Assembly (NCBI GenBank): GCA_002373875.1
Contig: DFKQ01000047.1
Span: forward strand, 7,576-71,575
Source: Lachnospiraceae bacterium UBA3641
GTDB lineage: Bacteria > Bacillota > Clostridia > Lachnospirales > Lachnospiraceae
Direction of reading: 5' to 3'
Length of the DNA: 64,000 bases
Part shown: one piece after another, positions 8,767 to 17,118 of the stretch
Numbering within the stretch: position 1 is the first letter of the stretch
Layout of the letters: each line of letters starts with the position of its first letter
The notes under the pieces: generated by a model
Told to the model about the DNA's origin: nothing
The model's input: the letters and a program-made list of their open reading frames with translations, nothing else
Databases searched by the model: none
Program-made: the position numbers and the translations under genes

Positions 8767-9021
8767 ATGAAGAAAAAGAATATCACCATCAAGCTTGAGA
8801 ACGGACTTGAGGCGAGACCGATAGCGATGCTTGTTCAGGTGGCAAGCCGTTATGAGAGTTCAATCTACATCGAAACAGAAGAGAAGAAGGTAAACGCCAA
8901 GTCGATCATGGGGATGATGACGCTTATTCTGTCGGAAGGCGATACCATAACCGTATCTGCGGACGGCAAGGATGAGAATGAAGCGCTTGAAGGGATCGAT
9001 GAATATTTAAGCGGAAATTAA
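8767..9021 (+). CDS. crh: Crh-like HPr-family protein lacking the PTS histidine
   Basis: An 84-residue HPr fold. Canonical HPr has His15 in G-L-H-A-R-P; here the sequence is GLEARP with Glu15, so enzyme I cannot phosphorylate it there. The regulatory Ser46 site is intact in NAKSIMGMM, so it remains a predicted substrate of HprK. Bacillus Crh has Gln15 and also lies directly after whiA, so both sequence and position support a Crh-type co-regulator rather than a phosphocarrier. AGGAGG lies upstream of ATG 8767. No PTS enzyme I or HPr with histidine occurs in the window. Confidence 0.88.
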   Translation: MKKKNITIKLENGLEARPIAMLVQVASRYESSIYIETEEKKVNAKSIMGMMTLILSEGDTITVSADGKDENEALEGIDEYLSGN

Positions 9022-9037
9022 TATAGGGAGGATCAAG

Positions 9038-9556
9038 ATGGCTAATCCTATCGTAACGATAACAATGGATACCGGGGATGTGATCAAGGCTGAGCTCTAC
9101 CCCGAGATCGCACCCAATACGGTGAATAATTTCATATCACTTATAAAGAAGGGCTATTATGACGGCCTGATCTTTCACAGGGTCATAAAGGGCTTTATGA
9201 TACAGGGAGGATGCCCTGACGGAACCGGTACGGGTGGTCCCGGCTACAGCATCAGGGGTGAGTTTGCCCAAAATGGATTCAGGAATGACCTTAAGCATGA
9301 TGCGGGAGTGTTGTCAATGGCCAGGACAATGATACCTGATTCGGCAGGATCGCAGTTTTTTATCATGCATAAGAATTCACCTCACCTTGACGGAGCTTAT
9401 GCGGCATTCGGCAAGGTTACCGAGGGTCTTGATGTGGTCAACAGGATAGCGGAAACAGATACCGATTATTCAGATAAACCGCTGAAGGCTCAGGTCATGA
9501 AGACGGTTACGGTTGAAACATTCGGGGTTGATTATCCGGAGCCTGATACTGTTTAG
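9038..9556 (+). CDS. Cyclophilin-type peptidyl-prolyl isomerase
   Basis: A 172-residue cyclophilin catalysing cis-trans isomerisation of Xaa-Pro bonds. It carries the FHRVIKGFMIQGG active-site segment and the SAGSQFFIMH segment, both with conserved catalytic and binding residues. No signal peptide is present, so it is cytoplasmic and corresponds to the PpiB group. It follows the Crh-like gene after 16 bp with a GGGAGG site and precedes the GGDEF-like gene by 10 bp. The co-transcription looks like housekeeping clustering rather than a shared pathway. Confidence 0.92.
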   Translation: MANPIVTITMDTGDVIKAELYPEIAPNTVNNFISLIKKGYYDGLIFHRVIKGFMIQGGCPDGTGTGGPGYSIRGEFAQNGFRNDLKHDAGVLSMARTMIPDSAGSQFFIMHKNSPHLDGAYAAFGKVTEGLDVVNRIAETDTDYSDKPLKAQVMKTVTVETFGVDYPEPDTV

Positions 9557-9566
9557 GAAATGAGAA

Positions 9567-10571
9567 ATGGCTAAAGAGAAAAAGATCCGTAAGGAGAAAG
9601 AGAAGAAGGTTAAATATACCGGAAAGACATCCTACGATCTGGGTACGGTGCTTATCTTTTGTGCCTTTGCCGCAGCATCCATTGTAATGTCCAACTGCAG
9701 TCAGGATTTGTATAAGGAAAACCTGACCATGGTTGTTGTTACATTTACCGTTGCTGTTCTGGCTGCCTTCAGGGTGGTGAATGCGGCCATGATACTGGCG
9801 GTACTACAGACGGTCATCTTTATCGGTATTAAGATAGCATCGGCTGCCTCGGGTAATCTTGATGAGAAGATATCGCTTGGATGGATAGTTGTACCGATAC
9901 TGATCGTACTCGGATATACATTCATCAACAGGGCCAAGAAGGAGGCCGATCTGTCGCAGGAGATAATGAACGATCAGATAAATGAGCTGATCATGACGGA
10001 TCCGATTACGGGCTTATACAATCTTCGAAGCATGTATATGGACATTCAGACACAGATATCATATGCCGAGAGAAACGGCAAGGATATATGTCTTATGATA
10101 CTGAAGCCCAAATATACCGAAGAATTAAAGACGGCACTTAAGGCTAAGGAATTCAAAGAGGTCGTGGTGAGGCTCTCTAAGGCTGTATGTGATACGGTAA
10201 GGCTTGAAGACAGGGTTTATTCCATAGATTCCGAAGGCGGATTCGGCATAATCCTTACATGCGATCTGGAGGGTGCGGGACTGGTTGAGGAACGCCTGGC
10301 AGAGAAGCTCGGGGATGAGGAAATGTATTCCGGAGTTGTCGCCGGGAATGATATCCGGGTGGACATGCAGTATGGCTGTGTGCAATATGATGAAGGACTT
10401 AACAGGGACGCCATCAGGTTCAGGGAGCTCGCGGAGGCGGCCCTTAATGATATAAATACCGGAGGGAACGGTCCGAAAAAGGCAGTGACCGGGGGAGCGG
10501 ACAAAAAGGCTGAAGAAGATGAGGAAATAGAAGAAATAGAGGAAATAGAGGAAACAGAGGAAGTAGAATAG
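9567..10571 (+). CDS. Membrane protein with degenerate GGDEF domain
   Basis: A 334-residue protein with a Lys/Glu-rich N-terminus, about four hydrophobic helices between residues 24 and 118, and a cytoplasmic domain from about 130. That domain begins like a GGDEF domain (DPITGLYNLRSM), but the signature is replaced by SEGGFGII and the following metal and guanine-binding residues are not recognisable. Cyclic-di-GMP synthesis is therefore unlikely; a scaffold or nucleotide-sensing role is possible. The C-terminus is an acidic tail of repeated EEIEEIEE. The gene lies 10 bp after the cyclophilin and shares its operon. Function is inferred only at domain level. Confidence 0.65.
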   Translation: MAKEKKIRKEKEKKVKYTGKTSYDLGTVLIFCAFAAASIVMSNCSQDLYKENLTMVVVTFTVAVLAAFRVVNAAMILAVLQTVIFIGIKIASAASGNLDEKISLGWIVVPILIVLGYTFINRAKKEADLSQEIMNDQINELIMTDPITGLYNLRSMYMDIQTQISYAERNGKDICLMILKPKYTEELKTALKAKEFKEVVVRLSKAVCDTVRLEDRVYSIDSEGGFGIILTCDLEGAGLVEERLAEKLGDEEMYSGVVAGNDIRVDMQYGCVQYDEGLNRDAIRFRELAEAALNDINTGGNGPKKAVTGGADKKAEEDEEIEEIEEIEETEEVE

Positions 10572-10586
10572 CAGGAAGGATTGGGT

Positions 10587-11546
10587 ATGAAGTATTTTGT
10601 TACCGGCGGTGCCGGGTTTATCGGTTCAAATATGGTGGACAGGCTTCTTTCGGAGCCTGATAATGAGGTAATAGCATACGATAATTTTTCAACGGGAAGA
10701 AGGGAATTCCTGGAGGATGCGCTTAAGAATGACAGGTTTACGCTTATAGAGGGTGATACACTTGATCCTGATAAGCTGACGCAGGCAATGAAGGGCTGTG
10801 ATCTTGTATTTCATTTTGCAGCCAATGCCGATGTACGTATGGGGTGTGAACATCCTAAGAAGGACCTTGAGCAGAACACTGTCGCAACCTACAATGTCCT
10901 TGAGGCAATGAGGGCTAACGGTATAAAGAGGATAGGCTTTTCCTCCACGGGTTCGGTATACGGCGAGGCTGAGGTTATTCCCACGCCCGAAAATGCACCC
11001 TTCCCTGTTCAGACATCACTTTACGGAGCCAGTAAGCTTGCATGCGAGGGCCTGCTTGCGGCATATGCGGAGGGCTTCGGATTTACGGCATATATCTTCC
11101 GTTTTGTATCTATTCTTGGTGAACGTTATACTCACGGCCATGTATTTGACTTCTGTAAGAAGCTTAAGGATGATCCCACACACCTTCACATTCTGGGTGA
11201 CGGCCATCAGAAGAAATCCTATCTTTATGTTAAGGACTGTATGGAAGCAATACTTACGGTGGTAAGGAACGCGAAGGAGAAGGTGAATATCTATAACCTG
11301 GGTACGGATGAATATGTTGAGGTAAATGATTCCGTAAGGTTCATCTGCGGTAAGTTAAATGTTAAGCCCGAACTCACATATGCAGGCGGTGAGAGGGGCT
11401 GGATCGGTGACAATCCCTTCATATACCTTGATACGAAGAAGGTAAGGTCACTGGGTTGGGCTCCCAAGGCATCCATAGAGGAAGGCGTGGTTAAAACGGT
11501 CGAATATCTGATGGCTAACCGGTGGGTCTTTGAGGCAAGGGATTGA
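10587..11546 (+). CDS. NAD-dependent nucleotide-sugar epimerase/dehydratase
   Basis: A 319-residue extended short-chain dehydrogenase. The Rossmann motif GGAGFIGSN is at the N-terminus, the catalytic Ser is in FSSTGSVYGE, and Y-x-x-x-K is YGASK. It belongs to the UDP-glucose 4-epimerase-like group, but the exact sugar cannot be set from sequence. ATG 10587 is chosen over an in-frame TTG at 10581 because AGGAAGGA ends six bases before the ATG. It ends 25 bp before nth. It could feed the capsule or glycan genes elsewhere in the window. Confidence 0.85.
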   Translation: MKYFVTGGAGFIGSNMVDRLLSEPDNEVIAYDNFSTGRREFLEDALKNDRFTLIEGDTLDPDKLTQAMKGCDLVFHFAANADVRMGCEHPKKDLEQNTVATYNVLEAMRANGIKRIGFSSTGSVYGEAEVIPTPENAPFPVQTSLYGASKLACEGLLAAYAEGFGFTAYIFRFVSILGERYTHGHVFDFCKKLKDDPTHLHILGDGHQKKSYLYVKDCMEAILTVVRNAKEKVNIYNLGTDEYVEVNDSVRFICGKLNVKPELTYAGGERGWIGDNPFIYLDTKKVRSLGWAPKASIEEGVVKTVEYLMANRWVFEARD

Positions 11547-11571
11547 TCAGGATTTCTCCTTATGATGAATT

Positions 11572-12207
11572 ATGAAAAAACGGACAGGTGAGATACTTAA
11601 TATACTGGATGATCAGTACGGCACCGATCTTGTGTGCTATCTTGATCACGAAAATGCGTGGCAACTTCTTGTTGCCACTATTTTGTCTGCCCAGTGTACC
11701 GATGCAAGGGTCAACATAGTCACTAAGGATCTTTTTGTTAAATATCCGTCGGTTAAGTCACTCGCCGGAGCCGATCTGCGTGAACTGGAAGAGGATATAA
11801 AGACCACCGGCTTCTACCACAATAAGGCGAAGAACATAATCGGATGCTGCAGGAAGCTGTATGAGGAATATAATGGTGAAGTTCCTTCGGATATAGAGGA
11901 ACTGACCTCGCTTCCCGGTGTGGGACGAAAGACGGCCAATGTCATACGCGGCAACGTTTACGGTATACCCAGTATAGTTGTTGATACGCATGTTAAGAGG
12001 ATATCGGGGAAGCTAGGGTTAACAGGGGAAACGGATCCGGTTAAGATCGAATTCGACCTTATGAAGGAGATACCGAAGGATCATTGGATACTTATAAATA
12101 TCCAGCTCATAACCTTCGGACGTGATATATGTAAGGCGCTGAATCCCGGGTGTGAGCGCTGCCGGCTGCAAAAATACTGTTCTTATTATAAGACGGGCCG
12201 GAAATAG
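11572..12207 (+). CDS. nth: Endonuclease III
   Basis: A 211-residue DNA glycosylase/AP lyase that removes oxidised pyrimidines in base-excision repair. The helix-hairpin-helix LPGVGRKTA carries the catalytic Lys120, and Asp138 lies in VVDTH. The iron-sulphur cluster ligands C187, C194, C197 and C203 have the exact C-x6-C-x2-C-x5-C spacing. All catalytic features are present. It ends the 4158-12207 run, five bases before the stop codon of the convergent MATE gene. Confidence 0.96.
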   Translation: MKKRTGEILNILDDQYGTDLVCYLDHENAWQLLVATILSAQCTDARVNIVTKDLFVKYPSVKSLAGADLRELEEDIKTTGFYHNKAKNIIGCCRKLYEEYNGEVPSDIEELTSLPGVGRKTANVIRGNVYGIPSIVVDTHVKRISGKLGLTGETDPVKIEFDLMKEIPKDHWILINIQLITFGRDICKALNPGCERCRLQKYCSYYKTGRK

Positions 12208-12212
12208 GCCGG

Positions 12213-13556
12213 TTATGACCGGGGCATCTTTTTCATAAACCATATACAGAAGACAAGGGAGGGGAAGAAGGTAAGGAAGTAGGCAAGCGGCTGGGCTTCT
12301 TCTATACCTGCAAGTCCCCTTGTACGGGCCAGGATAAGGAGGGCGGGGATAAAGAAGACGCCGCTTCTTAAGGATGAGAGTATTGATGCTCCGGCGCTGT
12401 GCCCCGAACTCTGAAATAACATTTCGGTAACCATGGAAAGGGGCAGGAAGAGAAGGGATACAAGCTGAAGCCGTAAAGCCCTTGTGCCGATCTCAATAAC
12501 CCTTGGATCATTCCTGAACAAGCCGATAACATTTTCCGAATTTATAAACATTGCTATAATGGCGACCGCCATGAGTGACTCTCCGATTATCAGGGTAAAT
12601 TTAAAGCCCTCCCGTACCCGGTCGTATTTGGCAGCACCGTAATTAAAGGCACTTACGGGCTGGAAGCCCTGTCCGACTCCTAAGGCGATAGAGAATATGA
12701 AGAAGGAGATCCTTGTTACTATGCTCATTGCAGCTACGGCTTCGTCCCCGTACACGCCGGCAAGAGAGTTAAGAATTATTGTCGCAAAGCTTCCGAGTCC
12801 CTGCCTTAGGAGCGACGGAAGGCCGGCGGCGATGATGGCCGCTAACAGCCCCTTACCCGGATGAACGTTCCTTAGGGATAGCCTGCAGGTTGTCCTTCCG
12901 CGAAGGAACATGGACAGGAGGATAAGGAAGCTTGTTATCTGGCTTAGGCAGGTTGACAGGCCTGCTCCCGCAACGCCCATCTTAAGTCCGAACATGAAGA
13001 TGGGATCACCGACTATGTTGAGTATTGAACCGGCAAGCAGCCCGATCATGCCGATCGCGGCCTTGCCCTCATACCTTAAGACATTGTTCATCGTGAAGCT
13101 GGCGGTCATGAAGGGTGACGCGATAAGTATATATATGATATACTGCCTGGCATACGGTGCTATGGTTTCGGTGCTTCCCAATGCCATTATAAGGGGATCA
13201 AGATAAATAAAGGAAAAGACGGAAATAACAAGACCAAAAGCCAGGGCGAAGAAAAATGCCGTTGACGCCGTCACGGAGGCCTTGTCCGCATCCTTAGCGC
13301 CAAGGAGGCGTGAAGATATGCTCCCGCCACCCTGACCGAAGCAGAATCCTACCGCCTGTATTATTGCCATGTATCCGAAGACGATACCGACGGCACCGCT
13401 GGCCGAATTTCCCAGCCTCCCGACGAAGGCCGTGTCAACAAGATTGTAGATATTTGTGACCAGCATGTTTATTATCGTCGGTATGGACAGGGTTATGATG
13501 AGCTTCGCGATGGGAGTTTCCGTCATTTTTTTGTATTGCTTCTGTTGATTGTCCAT
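12213..13556 (-). CDS. MATE family efflux transporter
   Basis: A 447-residue polytopic protein with about twelve transmembrane helices in two related halves, as in MATE Na+ or H+ antiporters. The first-half signature around IYNLVDTAFVGRLGNSASGAVG and the second-half segment beginning MSIVTRISFFIFSIALGVGQGFQP are typical. It would export cationic compounds or metabolites; the substrate cannot be told. It is one of only two - strand genes in the window and is divergent from the GIY-YIG gene with 47 bp between starts. No strong Shine-Dalgarno precedes its ATG. Confidence 0.9.
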   Translation of the reverse strand: MDNQQKQYKKMTETPIAKLIITLSIPTIINMLVTNIYNLVDTAFVGRLGNSASGAVGIVFGYMAIIQAVGFCFGQGGGSISSRLLGAKDADKASVTASTAFFFALAFGLVISVFSFIYLDPLIMALGSTETIAPYARQYIIYILIASPFMTASFTMNNVLRYEGKAAIGMIGLLAGSILNIVGDPIFMFGLKMGVAGAGLSTCLSQITSFLILLSMFLRGRTTCRLSLRNVHPGKGLLAAIIAAGLPSLLRQGLGSFATIILNSLAGVYGDEAVAAMSIVTRISFFIFSIALGVGQGFQPVSAFNYGAAKYDRVREGFKFTLIIGESLMAVAIIAMFINSENVIGLFRNDPRVIEIGTRALRLQLVSLLFLPLSMVTEMLFQSSGHSAGASILSSLRSGVFFIPALLILARTRGLAGIEEAQPLAYFLTFFPSLVFCIWFMKKMPRS

Positions 13557-13603
13557 GTCTGTTATTCTAACACATTATATAATGATGTTAAAGGAAGAGG
13601 AAG

Positions 13604-13867
13604 ATGACATATTACACATATGTGGTTAAATGCAGTGACGGCTCGCTCTATACCGGTTATACAAATGACCTTGAAAAAAGGATCAGCGTCCATAATGAAG
13701 GCAAGGGAGCCAGGTACACAAGGGGCCGCAGACCGGTTGAACTTGTATATTATGAGGAATATCCTACGAAGGAGGAAGCCATGAGCCGTGAGTGGCATAT
13801 AAAACAGCTTACAAGGGCCGATAAGGAAAAGATCATCGGGCTTGCAAAATCCGACACATCATGTTAA
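13604..13867 (+). CDS. GIY-YIG domain protein, UPF0213 type
   Basis: An 87-residue single-domain protein. YTYVVKCSDGSLYTGYT supplies the GIY-YIG-like strands, followed by the conserved Arg in KRISVHNEGKGARYTRGRRPVELVY and Glu in SREWHIK. It corresponds to the YhbQ/UPF0213 family, small putative nucleases with poorly known roles. GGAAGAGG lies just before ATG 13604. The gene stands alone; a promoter for the following cassette may lie within its last 30 bases. Confidence 0.88.
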   Translation: MTYYTYVVKCSDGSLYTGYTNDLEKRISVHNEGKGARYTRGRRPVELVYYEEYPTKEEAMSREWHIKQLTRADKEKIIGLAKSDTSC

Positions 13868-13870
13868 CAT
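13842..13870 (+). promoter_or_regulatory. Possible promoter of the heptose cassette leader
   Basis: TTGCAA at 13842-13847 and TAACAT at 13865-13870 are separated by 17 bp and overlap the end of the GIY-YIG gene. Transcription from here would make a leader of about 200 nt before the kinase start at 14079. It is predicted from consensus match only. Confidence 0.4.
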
Positions 13871-13876
13871 AAGTAT

Positions 13877-14063
13877 GTTGACGGATCCACGATTGTTCAC
13901 ACCATCATGATGGGAAAGGGATAGGATGGTGTAATCTGAGACGAGTCACCGGAATTTAATAGGGTTTACGTTTGCGCGAAGAGAAAAGGATGGGCAAATA
14001 GATTCTGGATTGGTGTATCATACCCCGTTTACTTTGTGCATATGAAGTAAACGGGATTTTTTA
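13877..14063 (+). promoter_or_regulatory. Structured leader with possible transcription attenuator
   Basis: This gene-free leader contains two clear hairpins. ACACCATC at 13899-13906 pairs with GATGGTGT at 13925-13932, extended by GATT/AATC. A terminator hairpin lies at 14024-14055, immediately before the ribosome site of the kinase gene. GTTTAC at 13964-13969 could pair with GTAAAC at 14047-14052 and disrupt the terminator, but only over six bases. The region matches no riboswitch consensus I can recognise. It may be a ligand- or protein-controlled attenuator, or simply the terminator of the upstream gene. Confidence 0.4.
14024..14063 (+). terminator. Rho-independent terminator before the heptose cassette
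   Basis: CCCGTTTACTT at 14024-14034 pairs with AAGTAAACGGG at 14045-14055 across a 10-base loop and is followed by ATTTTTTA. The next gene's CAGGAGG site begins only three bases later, which fits an attenuator better than a plain gene-end terminator. Confidence 0.85.
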
Positions 14064-14078
14064 TTCAGGAGGGCAATA

Positions 14079-15053
14079 ATGATAGTAACACGCAGTCCGT
14101 TAAGGATATCACTCGGAGGAGGAGGCACGGACCTTCCTTCATATTATCAGCAGAGGGAAGGATTTCTTATATCCGCTGCCATAGACAAGTATGTATATAT
14201 AACTCTTCATGAAACCTTTGATAAGGGCTACTTTCTTAAGTATTCCAAGTTTGAGCATGTTCTGACTATCGACGAGATAAAGCATCCCATAATAAGGGAA
14301 GCCCTTAAGCTGTTGGACTGGAAGGACGACCATATCGAGATATGCTCCATGGCAGATATACCTGCAGGCACGGGACTGGGTTCATCAAGCTCCTTCACAA
14401 CGGCCCTGCTGCGTGCCCTCCATACCATGCAGGGGAACATTGTAAGTACCCGTACACTTGCCGAGGAGGCATGCGAGATAGAGATGAACCGTCTTAAGGA
14501 GCCAATAGGCAAGCAGGATCAGTATATAGCAGCCTACGGTGGTATTACCTGCATGAATTTTCACAAGGATGGTTACGTGTGGGTGGATCCCCTCAATATA
14601 TCGAAGGAAACCCTCTATAATCTTGAAGATAATCTTATCCTTTACTTTACCGGCTTCTCGCGTTCGGCAGGAAGCATCTTAAAGGAGCAGGATGACAAGA
14701 GCAAGGACAAGAACTCGGATATGCTCAAGAACCTTGATTTTGTCAAGGATCTGGGATATCAGAGTAAGAAAGCCTTCGAGGAAGGTGACCTTGATGCCTT
14801 TGCGGATATCATGAATGTTCACTGGGAATACAAGAAGAAGAGATCGGGCGGAATGAGCAATCCCCAGATAGATGAGTGGTATGATATGGCCCTTAAGAAC
14901 GGTGCCAAGGGCGGCAAGATGATCGGTGCCGGAGGAGGCGGATTTCTTATGTTCTACTGCGAGGACAAGAGGAGGCTTCGCAAGGCAATGGAAGGCACCG
15001 GAATGGAAGAAGTAAGGTTCCGCTTTGAAATGGAAGGCTCCAAAGTCATATAA
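14079..15053 (+). CDS. hddA: GHMP kinase, D-glycero-D-manno-heptose 7-phosphate kinase type
   Basis: A 324-residue GHMP-superfamily sugar kinase. The N-terminal VTRSPLRISLGGGGTDLPSYY is the family I motif of HddA-like kinases, the ATP motif is PAGTGLGSSSSFTTA, and the third motif is KMIGAGGGGFLMFY. HddA converts D-glycero-D-manno-heptose 7-phosphate to the 1,7-bisphosphate. Related kinases act on other sugars, so the substrate is inferred mainly from the next genes, which supply the phosphatase, nucleotidyltransferase and isomerase of the same pathway. A CAGGAGG site lies six bases before ATG 14079. Confidence 0.85.
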   Translation: MIVTRSPLRISLGGGGTDLPSYYQQREGFLISAAIDKYVYITLHETFDKGYFLKYSKFEHVLTIDEIKHPIIREALKLLDWKDDHIEICSMADIPAGTGLGSSSSFTTALLRALHTMQGNIVSTRTLAEEACEIEMNRLKEPIGKQDQYIAAYGGITCMNFHKDGYVWVDPLNISKETLYNLEDNLILYFTGFSRSAGSILKEQDDKSKDKNSDMLKNLDFVKDLGYQSKKAFEEGDLDAFADIMNVHWEYKKKRSGGMSNPQIDEWYDMALKNGAKGGKMIGAGGGGFLMFYCEDKRRLRKAMEGTGMEEVRFRFEMEGSKVI

Positions 15054-15074
15054 ATGATCGTAAAGGGAACAGAT

Positions 15075-16457
15075 ATGTACATGAAAACGGCAGAAGATAT
15101 GCAGGTCGTGGTCCTTATGGGAGGACTCGGTACCAGGCTTGGGGAATATACAAAGGAGTGTCCCAAACCCCTTGTTGAGGTTGAGGGTAAGCCCTTTTTC
15201 GATTATTCGCTTAAGCTTTTTATCCATCACGGCTTCAGGAAGTTTCTCTTCCTCATCGGCTACAGGGCTGAGATGATCGAGGAGTATTACGGAGACGGAA
15301 GTAAGCTGGGAATATCCATAAGCTATTGCTATGACGGGAAGGAACTTCTGGGAACGGGAGGCGCCGTAAGAAGGGCATACAGGCTCCTTGAGGATGACTT
15401 TCTTCTTGTGTACGGGGATTCTTTTATGGATATTGATTATGAAGAAACCATGTACAGGTATTTCGAGGGTAAGTCGCGCGGGATGCGGGCCCTGATGACG
15501 GTTTTGAAAAACGGCAACCGGTTTGACAGGTCCAATGTCATAATGGACGGAAGCGAAATAAGGCTCTATGACAAGATGAACATGACACCGGAAATGGACT
15601 ATATCGATTATGGTGTGTGTGCATATGAGAAGAGCCTGTTTAGGGATGAGTATCTGAAAGATATGGTTGATATTCCGGCAGATGGGGAAACAAACGGTGC
15701 CGGAATGGTCAATGTGAAGTTCGATATCGCCCTGATACAGAACCGTCTCAGTATTGAAAAAAAGATAGCGGCCCATATAGTAACGAAACGTTTCTATGAA
15801 ATAGGAAGTCCGGCTTCGTTAAACGAATTCAGGGGATATGTAAGACACAGGTTTAATGAGAAGCATCCGGCAGTCTTTCTTGACAGGGACGGTGTTCTTA
15901 ACGAGATAGTGTTCAATGATGATATCGAGCAGATGGATTCACCCCAGAAGCCGGAACAGTTCAGGGCCTTTCCGGAGGCTGCAAAAGCCATAAAAAAGAT
16001 AAGGGATAAAGGCTATTATGTGTTTCTTGCGACGAACCAGCCCGGAGCCGCCAAAGGGAAATGCAGGCTGAAAACCCTCTACGATATAAACACTATGTTT
16101 GCCGAACAGATGGCGGAAAACGGAGCGGATATTGACGCTGTCTTTATGTGTCCGCACTACCCTAAGAAGAGTGAAAATACCAAAGAGGACTTCCTCATTA
16201 AGACCTGTGACTGCAGGAAACCAAAGCCGGGACTCCTTCTTAAGCCCGCGGATATATACAATATCGATTATGAGAATTCTTATATGATAGGAGATTCCTT
16301 TACGGATATAGTGGCAGGGCAGGCAGCAGGCGTCAGGACGATATTTATAGGAGAGCTCAAATGCGATGCCTGTAAGAAGCTGTGTGATACAGAACCGGAC
16401 CATATAGTGCATGACGTATTGGAGGCAGCTTGGCTGGTCGGTAAGCAGGATATATGA
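15075..16457 (+). CDS. hddC: Fused sugar-phosphate nucleotidyltransferase and HAD phosphatase
   Basis: A 460-residue two-domain protein. Residues about 1-245 are a nucleotidyltransferase with the signature LMGGLGTRLGEYTKECPKPL and the metal-binding YGDS, as in HddC, which activates D-glycero-alpha-D-manno-heptose 1-phosphate with GTP. Residues about 265-455 are a HAD-IIIA phosphatase of GmhB type: nucleophile motif FLDRDGVLNE, motif II ATNQPG, zinc-type cysteines in CPHYPKK...CDCRKPKPG, and motif IV MIGDSFTDI. Thus steps usually on two proteins are joined. ATG 15075 has AAAGGGA seven bases upstream; ATG 15054, directly after the kinase stop, is the alternative. Confidence 0.87.
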   Translation: MYMKTAEDMQVVVLMGGLGTRLGEYTKECPKPLVEVEGKPFFDYSLKLFIHHGFRKFLFLIGYRAEMIEEYYGDGSKLGISISYCYDGKELLGTGGAVRRAYRLLEDDFLLVYGDSFMDIDYEETMYRYFEGKSRGMRALMTVLKNGNRFDRSNVIMDGSEIRLYDKMNMTPEMDYIDYGVCAYEKSLFRDEYLKDMVDIPADGETNGAGMVNVKFDIALIQNRLSIEKKIAAHIVTKRFYEIGSPASLNEFRGYVRHRFNEKHPAVFLDRDGVLNEIVFNDDIEQMDSPQKPEQFRAFPEAAKAIKKIRDKGYYVFLATNQPGAAKGKCRLKTLYDINTMFAEQMAENGADIDAVFMCPHYPKKSENTKEDFLIKTCDCRKPKPGLLLKPADIYNIDYENSYMIGDSFTDIVAGQAAGVRTIFIGELKCDACKKLCDTEPDHIVHDVLEAAWLVGKQDI

Positions 16458-16560
16458 TAAAGATCCGGCGCGGTATAGACCCGGATGACAAGGGCTTATC
16501 ATTCCGGACAGGGTGAAGGGTATTAAACAACGTGAATATATACAAAGGAGGGTATAAAGT

Positions 16561-17118
16561 ATGAGTACAGGTTACATCGACAGGTATATGGAGGAGACGA
16601 TCAAGATCGCAGACACCATAGACAGGAACGAGATCGCAAAGGGAATTGAGATCCTCAGGAATGTAAGGGATAAGGGAGGCCGTCTTTTTATCCTTGGCGT
16701 CGGAGGAAGTGCGGCCAACGCATCACATGCGGTAAATGACTTCCGTAAAATAGGTAAGATAGAAACCTACGCTCCTACCGATAATGTATCGGAGCTTACC
16801 GCTCGCACCAATGATGAAGGATGGGAGACAACCTTTTCCGAGTGGCTTAAGACCTCCAGGGTAAATGATAAGGACTGTATCATGGTATTTTCCGTAGGCG
16901 GAGGATCTGAAACAACCAGTCTTAATATCGTAAATGCGCTTAAGCTGACTAAGGACAGGGGAGCTAAGGTAATCTCGATCGTATCAAGAACCGGTGGGTA
17001 TTCCAGACAGGTTTCGGATGCATGTGTTCTTATCCCTGTTGTAAGTGAAGAGAGGATAACTCCTCATGCCGAAGGCTGGCAGGGAGTTGTATGGCACTTG
17101 ATGGTCAATGCCATATAG
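16561..17118 (+). CDS. gmhA: SIS domain phosphoheptose isomerase-like protein
   Basis: A 185-residue SIS-domain protein. The phosphosugar loop is GVGGSAANASHA, the second Ser-rich loop is FSVGGGSETT, and the C-terminal histidine is in TPHAEGWQGVVWHL, as in GmhA-like sedoheptulose-7-phosphate isomerases. The acidic residue equivalent to the GmhA catalytic Glu may be the Asp in NDF, so activity is likely but not certain. It has a strong AAAGGAGGG site. It stops soon after the last conserved helix, slightly short of some relatives, and the 171 bp after it hold no supported gene. Confidence 0.8.
   Translation: MSTGYIDRYMEETIKIADTIDRNEIAKGIEILRNVRDKGGRLFILGVGGSAANASHAVNDFRKIGKIETYAPTDNVSELTARTNDEGWETTFSEWLKTSRVNDKDCIMVFSVGGGSETTSLNIVNALKLTKDRGAKVISIVSRTGGYSRQVSDACVLIPVVSEERITPHAEGWQGVVWHLMVNAI

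Noticed and set aside
14679..15776. A 365-codon open frame on the - strand opposite the kinase and nucleotidyltransferase genes
   Set aside because: It lies wholly antisense to two genes with intact catalytic motifs, spans their junction, has no recognisable domain, and reflects codon bias of the real strand.
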